The notes under the pieces: generated by a model
What the model saw: the letters and a program-made list of their open reading frames with translations, nothing else
Told to the model about the DNA's origin: nothing
The model's database searches: none
In this document: positions 32,601 through 39,562 of the stretch, piece by piece
How positions within the stretch are numbered: the first letter of the stretch is position 1
Layout of the letters: each line of letters opens with the position of its first letter
Program-made: the position numbers and the translations under genes
Assembly: GCA_902769705.1 (NCBI GenBank)
Contig: CACXPX010000021.1
Span: 1 to 64,000 of the forward strand
Source: an uncultured Prevotellaceae bacterium
GTDB lineage: Bacteria > Bacteroidota > Bacteroidia > Bacteroidales > Bacteroidaceae
DNA length: 64,000 nt
Direction: 5' to 3'

Positions 32601-35413
32601 TGCGCATAGAGCTCGCCATCACGAACCCATGCACATGTGAACAGCACGCCATCACCATACTCCTCCTTATATTTGAACTCGCGAGTCGTCAGCGCATTAC
32701 TCTGATCCAGCGTCCCATCCTCCAGCACCTTATCGCCTGAGAGCAACGAATAGACCACATGTTGGTTCTCGTCCGATGAACCAAACTGTACTTTCACCGA
32801 CCCGCCATCACGTGGGAACTCGTCGCCTGTGGCATAAAACCAGTCGTGTGTATCCACAACCGGCCTTTTGTCTTCCATGCTGAACACCACGAATTTTGCT
32901 TCCACCTCATCCTTACCACATTTCGCCACGAGCGTATACCGTCCTGACTTCAATTTCTTCATGTCCAGTTTCACAGGCTCGTTCGCCTTAACTGTCCATT
33001 CACCAACCTTCTTTCCCGATGTGGAAGAGGGAAGGGTGGCATTGATATAATATGTGATATTCCCCTCAATCTCTTTCCCCGCACTATTCAAATAACTGAA
33101 CGTGATGCTCTGCTCACTATCAGTCAACATCATTTCGGGAACTCTCACACCTAAAGTTGTTGCACTAAAGCCCAAAGGAACGGATGTCTCACCATGATGG
33201 CTCTCACCTGACATGTCAGTAACATCTACCAGCACGTCAAATACGTAGAACTTGCCTCCATTCCCTAATTCCTCAGTCGTCAATATTTCTTTGACAAGTG
33301 GAACGGGTACTTTGAATTCTCCGGCATCGTCAGTCACCGCTTCGCCTGTTAGTAATTCAGTGTCCGGACTGCTGTTAGCTGGCCTATACCACCAATGCCA
33401 TGCCGACCGCCGAACCACTCTGTACTTTGCATTGGCTCCTTGTACAGGCACACCTGCAAAACTCTTTACCATTCCTTTCACATCGAGGGTGTCACCCCAG
33501 TCGTATTTCTCTGTGATGGGGTTGAATTCCACTCTGAATGTCGGCCGTTTGTATTCTTCCACAGAGAACGACGTGCTGCCGTTTTCTGTATAAAGCGAAA
33601 ACTCACCAGTCAGGCACACGCTTGGCAAAACGAATTCGGCAGAGGCTGATCCAAACTCATCAGTCACCACTTCCTTCGTTTCCAAATCCTTGTTGTTCGC
33701 ATCGCATAGCCGCAGTTTCATTCTCGACCCTGCTACAACACGAGCCTCGCCGTGCTCCTTCGTCTGATACGCAACCATCTTTGCCTTCACCGTCTGGCCA
33801 GGGCGGTAAATGCTGCGGTCGGTGAGAATCGCAACTTGTGTGCTTCCTTGTCCGACATTGTCTCGATAATAGTAGGTATAACCGTTTTGTTCAGGATAAG
33901 CTTTGTCCTCAGCCGTATAAACATATACTAATTCAGGGCGGTTGTTTTTTTCGTAAGTATATATCGCCTCACCTTTTGCATCCAAATCCAACGTCACTTC
34001 CTTCCTTTTGTTTTCGGCTGTTGGTTTTCCGACCGTTCGGAGGGAAGGGGAGAACTTCAGTACCAGCTTCGCCTTGGGAACAGGCTGTCCTTCTATAGCA
34101 TCAACCACAGTATAACGAATCTGATTCTTTGGCAATGCTTCGGACATCAGGAAGAGATTGCTCACATGCAACAAACTTCGACGTACTGGCAACGCACTTC
34201 CGCTATTGTCTTTCCCCTTTTCACCTTTGAATTCTACCAGATAGACGCCCAATGGCAAGCCTTTAATCACCATTGAGTCTTCCAGTGACTCCCAGTCTTC
34301 GTGTCCATCAAAACTTCTTGTCACCTTTTGCACAGGGCCCTTTGGGTCGAGTTTGCTTTGCAGTTTTTTGTAGTCGTTGTCATAATTCGGGTCCAAACTG
34401 CATGTGCCATCCACATTCAAACGTGTCACCGTCATGCTCAGGTTTTTCAAGTTCACCACACCATTCACATAAACCTTGCGTTCGTGTCCTGGTAACGAAA
34501 TGCCTTCATTGATTCTGGCTCGAAACGACGGGCAAGTGAATTGCTGACGCGCAGCCTTCAGTTCTGCCATTCGAGGCCATACATCGCCCCACTTTGTCAA
34601 TGCCCAATCGATATACTCCACCAAACTACGCCGCGTGTCGTTGGTTCTCTCTCTCCTGATTCTGCTAAACTCTGAGGAATTCATCAGTTCATATCGTCTG
34701 ATGGCCACCTCACCACACACGGGCAAATCGCCATAGCGCTCTATCAGCGAGTCCAATCGCGTCAGAAGTTCTTTTCTCTCTTTCTGTTCTCCTGTTTCCA
34801 AAAGCTTTAGTGCACAATAGCATGTAGCAGCACGATTTCCATGTTTCTCATACCAGTCGTGCAGCACATCCCAGGCGTCGGCTTCCATACCCAGTACGTG
34901 CAACAAGTCGTTGTCAAACAACCGCGAATCAACACCCGACATCACCATAGGTTCATAACCGTCAGCACGCACCGACGCCAACAACTCAGGGCGTGATAAG
35001 GACTGAGCGAAATACTCTTGGCTCTTTATCTTCGAAGCTTGACTCCCAGTTCGCGACTCCAGATTCTTGTAAACCTTTCCCAACACACACTCATATACCG
35101 ATGCCAATACTGGGTTCACCTCTCGAGCCTCACGCTCAGACTCTTCTATCCGTTCCAACTCCACATCCAGCGAGTCGGGAGAAATCATCATCTCAGTCAC
35201 TATGCGCTTCAGCCGAGCTTTCAGCAGCTGACCATAGCTTTCCTCCCGCGTCGCCTTTTTCTCGATGCGGTCCAACACTTTGATTGCTGTCTGAGGCAAG
35301 TCGTTTTCGCAAGCCGTCTGGTGTTCTTTCCACAGTTTTGTATAATCGTCAGCCATCGTAGCAACGGGTGTTATTGCCATTACAAGAATCAGCACTAATA
35401 ATAGTCTTTTCAT
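29699..35413 (-). CDS. Large alpha-2-macroglobulin family protein, no thioester
   Basis: This 1904-residue exported protein has signal peptide MKRLLLVLILVMAITPVATMA. A helical N-terminal region (to about 270) precedes macroglobulin-type beta domains. MG2/bait-like parts carry AILTDRSIYRPGQTVKAKMVA (about 530-550) and RVEFNPITEKYDWGD. The A2M domain is marked by ENFSETAFFYPSLTSDEKGQ and SVTTWRFMGFAHDKDVR (about 1190-1240). An (alpha/alpha) toroid follows (VAETLVRLNHAL) and a C-terminal receptor-like domain (YDFVQVQDKRAACLEP). The CxEQ thioester motif of trap-type macroglobulins is absent, as in many Bacteroidota members, so covalent protease capture is not expected. The family is thought to bind proteases or protect the envelope. 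The promoter is at 35446-35453. Confidence 0.92.
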   Translation of the reverse strand: MKRLLLVLILVMAITPVATMADDYTKLWKEHQTACENDLPQTAIKVLDRIEKKATREESYGQLLKARLKRIVTEMMISPDSLDVELERIEESEREAREVNPVLASVYECVLGKVYKNLESRTGSQASKIKSQEYFAQSLSRPELLASVRADGYEPMVMSGVDSRLFDNDLLHVLGMEADAWDVLHDWYEKHGNRAATCYCALKLLETGEQKERKELLTRLDSLIERYGDLPVCGEVAIRRYELMNSSEFSRIRRERTNDTRRSLVEYIDWALTKWGDVWPRMAELKAARQQFTCPSFRARINEGISLPGHERKVYVNGVVNLKNLSMTVTRLNVDGTCSLDPNYDNDYKKLQSKLDPKGPVQKVTRSFDGHEDWESLEDSMVIKGLPLGVYLVEFKGEKGKDNSGSALPVRRSLLHVSNLFLMSEALPKNQIRYTVVDAIEGQPVPKAKLVLKFSPSLRTVGKPTAENKRKEVTLDLDAKGEAIYTYEKNNRPELVYVYTAEDKAYPEQNGYTYYYRDNVGQGSTQVAILTDRSIYRPGQTVKAKMVAYQTKEHGEARVVAGSRMKLRLCDANNKDLETKEVVTDEFGSASAEFVLPSVCLTGEFSLYTENGSTSFSVEEYKRPTFRVEFNPITEKYDWGDTLDVKGMVKSFAGVPVQGANAKYRVVRRSAWHWWYRPANSSPDTELLTGEAVTDDAGEFKVPVPLVKEILTTEELGNGGKFYVFDVLVDVTDMSGESHHGETSVPLGFSATTLGVRVPEMMLTDSEQSITFSYLNSAGKEIEGNITYYINATLPSSTSGKKVGEWTVKANEPVKLDMKKLKSGRYTLVAKCGKDEVEAKFVVFSMEDKRPVVDTHDWFYATGDEFPRDGGSVKVQFGSSDENQHVVYSLLSGDKVLEDGTLDQSNALTTREFKYKEEYGDGVLFTCAWVRDGELYAHSQRIAKPFPDKTLHLKWTTFRDKLTPGQKEEWTLTITDSKEKPVKAQLLAAMFDRSLDDIRMHSWPFYLNLLRSLPWTNWGGGYSDAFYLSSEMRLKALEIPELSFSHFDESLFYITPGLRVKYTSPVLIGARGNVAIQMAKVASINGDHELGGERMATKDVMGDDSELKTRKEPEDNSRKNNGENDVLQMRENFSETAFFYPSLTSDEKGQVKIHFTLPESVTTWRFMGFAHDKDVRYGSIEGEVVAKKTVMVQPNMPRFLRVGDVGKISARIFNTSEHTVSGVSTIELLEAETEEVVYKQEMPFSIEAGKGTSVAFNVNASNLPSLLICRIKAEGAGFGDGEQHYLPVLTNEELVTTTVPFTQNGAGVKTIDLGNLFPTTISAPNGSLPKLTIEYTNHPAWLMIQALPTMANPNTKDAISLATAIYANSISSYLVRQSPEIEKMVKLWQEEETGIGNQTSGDKKRETSLMSSLQKNEDLKSILLDETPWVMEADHEADQKRQLVNLFDTNQGEYRLNDFQTKLKELQNADGSFSWWPGMPGNPYTTMSVAETLVRLNHALGKQDDTSSLLSDALTYLDNKMHDDVVELKKLQRKGSKNLMPSELDISYLYIRSLDDSGLKNTNRSDIEYLVNLLAKHPADLTLYGKTITAIIMAKNHHTAEAKNLLQSIREYSVYTEEMGRYFDSPKAYYSWFDYKIPTEVAAIEAIRELTNDEKTVEEMQRWLLQSKRTQCWDTPINAVNAVYAFLNGETNKLSTTGQMPATLKVDGSVVETPQATAGLGYVKASLAGAHHKTFTAEKISSGTSWGALYAQYMQKATDAGNAFSGLTVKREVIKEVNGEKIDVIANGGTLKVGDKVRIRLTIQADRDYDFVQVQDKRAACLEPIRQLSGYHNGCYQAPRDHSTYFYFDRMAKGTHIVETEYFVEREGTYQMGICTVQCAYSPEYSARTGAMTMTIGNEIDDNR

Positions 35414-35445
35414 TGCAAACTGGTTTTCGTTCGTCTATATCATTG

Positions 35446-35453
35446 CAAAGATA
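35446..35453 (-). promoter_or_regulatory. TAnnTTTG promoter of the macroglobulin operon
   Basis: TATCTTTG on the minus strand lies 33 bases before the start at 35413. It may drive the macroglobulin, DUF1573 and ispH genes and perhaps the GH series. Confidence 0.7.
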
Positions 35454-35623
35454 ACCAAATCTTCTGCAAAACACAAACATTTAAGGCTTTTTTAATAACT
35501 CATAACCAATTTACCCAAACACGAATTGCCCATAAATAAAGTTGACGAATTAAATGCGCTAATGCAAACAACTCGCCAACTTTTATGATGAGGTTAAGCC
35601 TATAGGCTGCCTGACATGTTTTC

Positions 35624-35956
35624 CTATCCCAGCCTTGCCTTAGTCAGCAGATGGTGTTTCCGATAGGAATAAACAAAATAGAGGCACATCGCGAGCACAG
35701 CCAAGACGATGATAATCGCCCACATCAGCATCGACATATCATCACCTCCCACACTACCATTACCAGGAATCACATTGGCTGACGACACGCTGTCAACAGA
35801 ATCTTTCACACACTGGATGCTGTCGTTGAGTGAATCCTTCACATTCTGAATACTTTCATTGAGCTCCTTCTTCGGCTCACCAATCACATCGTCGAAGCGA
35901 ATCCTTGGACGACGAGGGCGACCAGGATAAGCAATGTCCAATAATTGTCTAATCAT
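35624..35956 (-). CDS. Small single-pass membrane protein, hypothetical
   Basis: This 110-residue protein has one transmembrane helix (MLMWAIIIVLAVLAMCLYFV, about 76-95). It is preceded by a heptad-like stretch with repeated NDSIQ/VKDS units (about 34-60) that could form a short coiled coil. A basic tail (YSYRKHHLLTKARLG) follows the helix. With no cleavable signal, the soluble part is likely outside and the tail inside. The family is not recognised. It lies 46 bases after the next upstream gene (36003-36347) on the same strand and may be the last gene of the MFS cluster. Confidence 0.65.
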   Translation of the reverse strand: MIRQLLDIAYPGRPRRPRIRFDDVIGEPKKELNESIQNVKDSLNDSIQCVKDSVDSVSSANVIPGNGSVGGDDMSMLMWAIIIVLAVLAMCLYFVYSYRKHHLLTKARLG

Positions 35957-36002
35957 CTTTTTCTTAATTTTAGTTAGTAATTATTTCGTTAATGATTTTT
36001 GG

Positions 36003-36347
36003 TCAAGAAAGAATATAGGGGCATGATGCCAAGACTATTAAGAACAACATACCCAAAAGCATACTGATGGCATTGCAGAGAATGCTATATACCAGCGCAC
36101 GCTGCACCTCGCGCACAAAACACCAATACCAAACGGCCTCGACTACCACCACCAACACTTCGCCCACGCACAAAGCCGTCCAACTATCGTCGACGTGCTG
36201 CAGGTAGAGGTTCAGCGGCACGTTCGTCAGCATGTTCACCACCACCGATGACCACAGCACGCGCCGACGTGTCTCGCCCAGCATCAGCAATACGCCCAGC
36301 TCTATCACGATGGTGCCTACTAGAGGCCATGCAAGTGTCATTATCAT
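36003..36347 (-). CDS. Small four-helix membrane protein, hypothetical
   Basis: The likely start is ATG 36347 (or 36341), 14 bases after the MFS gene stop, giving 114 residues. The frame extends further upstream but only as the shadow of the MFS gene. It has about four hydrophobic helices: TLAWPLVGTIVIELGVLLML, VLWSSVVVNMLTNVPLNLYL, ALCVGEVLVVVVEAVWYWCF and ILCNAISMLLGMLFLIVLA. The family is not recognised. The tight spacing suggests co-translation with the MFS transporter and a linked role in the membrane (inference). Confidence 0.7.
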   Translation of the reverse strand: MIMTLAWPLVGTIVIELGVLLMLGETRRRVLWSSVVVNMLTNVPLNLYLQHVDDSWTALCVGEVLVVVVEAVWYWCFVREVQRALVYSILCNAISMLLGMLFLIVLASCPYILS

Positions 36348-36361
36348 AGGCCGTTCTTCTA

Positions 36362-37342
36362 TTACATTGTTACCAGCAAATAACCTGGTATCAGGGCAGC
36401 CGCCAGCAGACCGAATGCCAATCCCTCGCGGCCTTTCAGCACTTCGTTGGCCAGATAAAGCGTCACGGGCATCGTGCAATTGATGAGGAACAATCCCACC
36501 AGCATCAGCCAATAGCCGTCAGCAAGCCGCCTTAACGCCAACCAACAGACGGCAACGCCTATCAGCAACACCACAAGCGTGCGAACAATGCCCAGCCATT
36601 CAGCAATCCAGCCACCAGCCATCTTTCCGAACATCGCCGTAGCACCAATGGCCAATATCATGTATTCGTTCTTCACGATGCCCGAAGAAAAAAACTCCGA
36701 CACCGATGAACGGAAACTCACGAACAACATCAATCCCAGCACAGCCGCCAAAACGAGCAACCAGCCAAATGGTTTGCTCCAAGCCTCTCTTCCCATTTCT
36801 CTCCATTCTCCATAATGGATAACCGTTACAGACAATAGGCAGATAAGCAGAAGAAACACGAAGGCCAACGGCCAAGAGAAGAACAATCCTCCGACAGCTA
36901 ATCCGAATGCGCCCGTGCTTACAAACACGCCCAAAGCCCTGATGTCGTTGCCCGTCGTCACAGCTGTCAGTTTGCCGCCCCACACGTGGAAAAGCGAATT
37001 ACCCAACCCCAACAACGTGGCGGCACTGAACATCACGAGCTCTCTGGTGGACGCCGAAGAAACCACCAAAACCAGCGAAGCTACCAGCACGCCAGCCGCC
37101 AGCAATATATCCCCGATGAGCAGCAACCAATGCTTCCACCCCATCGTGTCTGCCCACAAACCCGTGAGGGGCTGAGTGCCGAAAGCCAAAACATTATAGG
37201 TGATGAAGATGCCCACAAGGTGAACCACGCCAAACGGAGCCACCATAGCGTATAGACAGCAGATGCAAAGCCCATCAACAAGGAAATGCAACAAGCTGCC
37301 CATCCTCGTCATCAAAACGCCCTCATCTTGTTTCTCTCTCAT
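36362..37342 (-). CDS. MFS-type transporter-like membrane protein
   Basis: This 326-residue polytopic membrane protein starts at ATG 37342 (MREKQDEG). The promoter box at 37368-37375 puts the transcript start downstream of the longer frame's ATG at 37390. About ten to eleven helices can be drawn. The first half has GTQPLTGLWADTMGWKHWLL, the G-x-x-A-D-x-x-G loop of major facilitator proteins between helices 2 and 3. The second half repeats the pattern in FGKMAGGWIAEWLGIVRTLV. It is shorter than usual MFS proteins (about 400), so one or two helices may be lost. The substrate is unknown. It heads a three-gene minus-strand cluster. Confidence 0.75.
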   Translation of the reverse strand: MREKQDEGVLMTRMGSLLHFLVDGLCICCLYAMVAPFGVVHLVGIFITYNVLAFGTQPLTGLWADTMGWKHWLLLIGDILLAAGVLVASLVLVVSSASTRELVMFSAATLLGLGNSLFHVWGGKLTAVTTGNDIRALGVFVSTGAFGLAVGGLFFSWPLAFVFLLLICLLSVTVIHYGEWREMGREAWSKPFGWLLVLAAVLGLMLFVSFRSSVSEFFSSGIVKNEYMILAIGATAMFGKMAGGWIAEWLGIVRTLVVLLIGVAVCWLALRRLADGYWLMLVGLFLINCTMPVTLYLANEVLKGREGLAFGLLAAALIPGYLLVTM

Positions 37343-37367
37343 TCTTCCAACATGTTTTGTTTGTTTG

Positions 37368-37375
37368 CAAATATA
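37368..37375 (-). promoter_or_regulatory. TAnnTTTG promoter of the MFS-like gene
   Basis: TATATTTG on the minus strand lies 26 bases before ATG 37342. It decides the start codon in favour of the shorter protein. Confidence 0.7.
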
Positions 37376-37594
37376 AATCTTTTTGCTCAATCAGACAAGA
37401 AAACAATATTATTTAACTTTGCCAGCTCCCCATGAACCTCTTGAAAAAACGTTCATAAAGGAGTAAAATGATGGTTTATTTTTATGAAAAAAGCTGACAA
37501 AATCTTGTCAACTTTATTTTTCATTCTAGAACGGAAAATGGAGTGAAAAAACGATTTTTGCCCTCTTCTGCTCCAACTTTTAGTCAGTTGATTT

Positions 37595-37701
37595 GTCACT
37601 TGTGGCTTCTGAGGGTGTCATATGTGGCATCTGACACGCTCACTTGTGGCTTCTGACGCCCTCACTCCATATCTCTGACAGCCTCAAAAGCCACAAGTGA
37701 C
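37595..37701. repeat. CACTTGTGGC intergenic word repeats
   Basis: GTCACTTGTGGCTTCTGA (37595-37612), TCATATGTGGCATCTGAC (37618-37635) and CTCACTTGTGGCTTCTGAC (37639-37657) are followed by an inverted copy, GCCACAAGTGAC (37690-37701). Related words occur at 13164-13181 and 13301-13313, and at 50547-50581. Apart from this and a hairpin at 37875-37938, the 37376-37973 gap has nothing recognisable. Confidence 0.75.
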
Positions 37702-37874
37702 AACCCGAAAGCATAACTTTTGCCAGTCAAGAAATTGTAAAGAAAACGGAAGTCTTTGACAATCAACGACTTCTGAAAATGTCGATTTTTAGCGTTTTTC
37801 GCACCAAAATATGGTTCACTTCAAAAAACAGGCCGTTTTTAGGGGCTGAAATTCAGAATTTATTTAACAAGAGA

Positions 37875-37938
37875 AAGGGGCAAAAAGCAAGAGAATGACT
37901 TTCAAATTCTTCAGCTATTCCCTTGCTTTTTGCCCCTT
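37875..37938 (-). terminator. 22-bp hairpin at the end of the long minus-strand gene run
   Basis: 37875-37896 pairs with 37917-37938, with a single G-T pair and a 20-base loop. It lies 36 bases beyond the TolB-like gene stop and is followed on the minus strand by TTCTCTTGTT. It is an unusually long stem for a terminator. Confidence 0.65.
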
Positions 37939-37973
37939 GCATCTCCTCTTTTTTTTCATCGGAGGAAAAGCAC

Positions 37974-39542
37974 TTATTTACTCAAATGGTTCACGTATTT
38001 CACGGGTTCCACTTTCTGTTTCAGAATGTCGGCAATGTTTTGCGGCTTCAGGTTGACGGGACCCTTCATGAATTCTGGGATGTTATAACTCTTCATCAGC
38101 TGGCGATGATAGTCGGGGTCCTTGCTGGGAAGCTCAAAGGGCTTGGTGCATTTCATGTCAGCGTCGACGTGGGCGATAAAAGGCCGCGTGTAGACGCCAT
38201 CTGTGCGGCGCGAAGAGATGATGACCCACCGTCCGTTGCTCGACCAAGAGTGGTAGCTCTCGGTGTTGTCGCTGTTGAGGTCGGTAACGGCAAACGCCTC
38301 CCATCCTCCTCTTGTAGATGAGGCTTTTTCTTCTGTGCTTCCTGTTGAGGATGGGGTCAATGCTGCTTGTTGGGGTTGCAAGTCGATGGCCCAAAGGTCG
38401 GCATCGCGGTGCCAAATGTGGAAACAGCCCCATCCGCCGAGTGTGAAGAGCAACCAACGGCCATCGGGCGAAATGCGCGGAAGAGTGGCACTCTTGTCCA
38501 TTGCGGCGGCGTCGAACACCAGTTCGCGAGGACCAAACTCGCGTTGGTCGATGTCGAAAGGCTTGCGATAGATGTTGTATTTGATTTCCTTTGCGCGTGC
38601 GATAGTTTCGGAAGAGTTTACGGTGTCTGCACTATACTCAAAGTGGGCGCTACAATAGTAGAGCCATTTGCCGTCGGGCGACCAGAATGGGAACACTTCG
38701 AACTCATGTGGGTCATTTTCGATGTTCATCACCTCGTTGCGCTCCACATCGTAAGCGATGAGGTCGCTCTCAGAGTCGAACACCTCAATCTTGTTGAGGT
38801 CGCGGGTGTGGAAGCTCTGTTGGGTCTTGTTGGTGGAGTAGGCGATGAGCTTCAACCAAGGGTGCCACGAAGGATAAACGCCTGCAGAGAGGATGGAATC
38901 GTTAGCCATATTCACTTTGTGGGGCTTCCCTTCATCCACAACGATGGTTCCACCGTGATTCTGGCGTGCGTGGAACTGCATCTGCTCGGGATTGTACATC
39001 TGATAGTTGTGGCAGTTGATGCATTGACCGTTCACCTCGTCGCCACAAAGCATATTGTCGTAGATGACGCTCTCGTCGTAGTTCTCGAGGCAACGCTGGT
39101 TGATGGTGAGTTCCTCGTAGGTGACATACGACGGCGAGATGAGTCGGTAGCTGATGTAAGGGTCGATGGAGTCGGGCGAGACAAATATCTCGAATGGCTT
39201 GTAGCGTGTCCACGCTCCGTTCGCTTGTGCGAACACTTCGACCTTCAGGCTTTTGCCTTTTGCTTTTTCGGTCAAGGCTTTCCAATCGTCGATGTCGGGT
39301 TGGGCTTTGATGCCACCCATCACGATTTCTTCATCGCCAAAGGAATAACGCGTGACAGCGTTGTCGGCTTGGCTCCGCAACTCGATGGAGAGTGGCGCGA
39401 TGTTCACGGGAATGGTTACGCCCGTGTAGTCGGGATAGATGTCGGGCAGCTGTTGGCTGTCGGCAAATTGGGTGGGGACGCTGGCTCCCTGACATGCGGT
39501 GAGCAGCAAAAGCGCTATGAAGTATGATAAATGTTGCTTCAT
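37974..39542 (-). CDS. TolB-like beta-propeller lipoprotein with CxxCH motif
   Basis: This 522-residue lipoprotein has a signal ending LLTAC with Cys17. After a beta-rich N-terminal region, a short segment holds GQCINCHNY (C174-x-x-C177-H178), the covalent haem-attachment motif of c-type cytochromes, with further Cys at 151 and 166. From about 220 a WD40/PD40-like propeller follows: AGVYPSWHPWLKLIAYS, FPFWSPDGKWLYYCSA, LPRISPDGRWLLFTL and SYHSWSSNGRWVIISSRR are typical TolB-type blades. The pairing of a haem-like site with a propeller is seen in uncharacterised Bacteroidota proteins. Haem binding is unproven, since only one motif and no clear axial Met are seen. It is the last gene of the run that starts at 48886. 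Confidence 0.8.
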   Translation of the reverse strand: MKQHLSYFIALLLLTACQGASVPTQFADSQQLPDIYPDYTGVTIPVNIAPLSIELRSQADNAVTRYSFGDEEIVMGGIKAQPDIDDWKALTEKAKGKSLKVEVFAQANGAWTRYKPFEIFVSPDSIDPYISYRLISPSYVTYEELTINQRCLENYDESVIYDNMLCGDEVNGQCINCHNYQMYNPEQMQFHARQNHGGTIVVDEGKPHKVNMANDSILSAGVYPSWHPWLKLIAYSTNKTQQSFHTRDLNKIEVFDSESDLIAYDVERNEVMNIENDPHEFEVFPFWSPDGKWLYYCSAHFEYSADTVNSSETIARAKEIKYNIYRKPFDIDQREFGPRELVFDAAAMDKSATLPRISPDGRWLLFTLGGWGCFHIWHRDADLWAIDLQPQQAALTPSSTGSTEEKASSTRGGWEAFAVTDLNSDNTESYHSWSSNGRWVIISSRRTDGVYTRPFIAHVDADMKCTKPFELPSKDPDYHRQLMKSYNIPEFMKGPVNLKPQNIADILKQKVEPVKYVNHLSK

Positions 39543-39562
39543 GATGACGGGTGATAGTTGTT

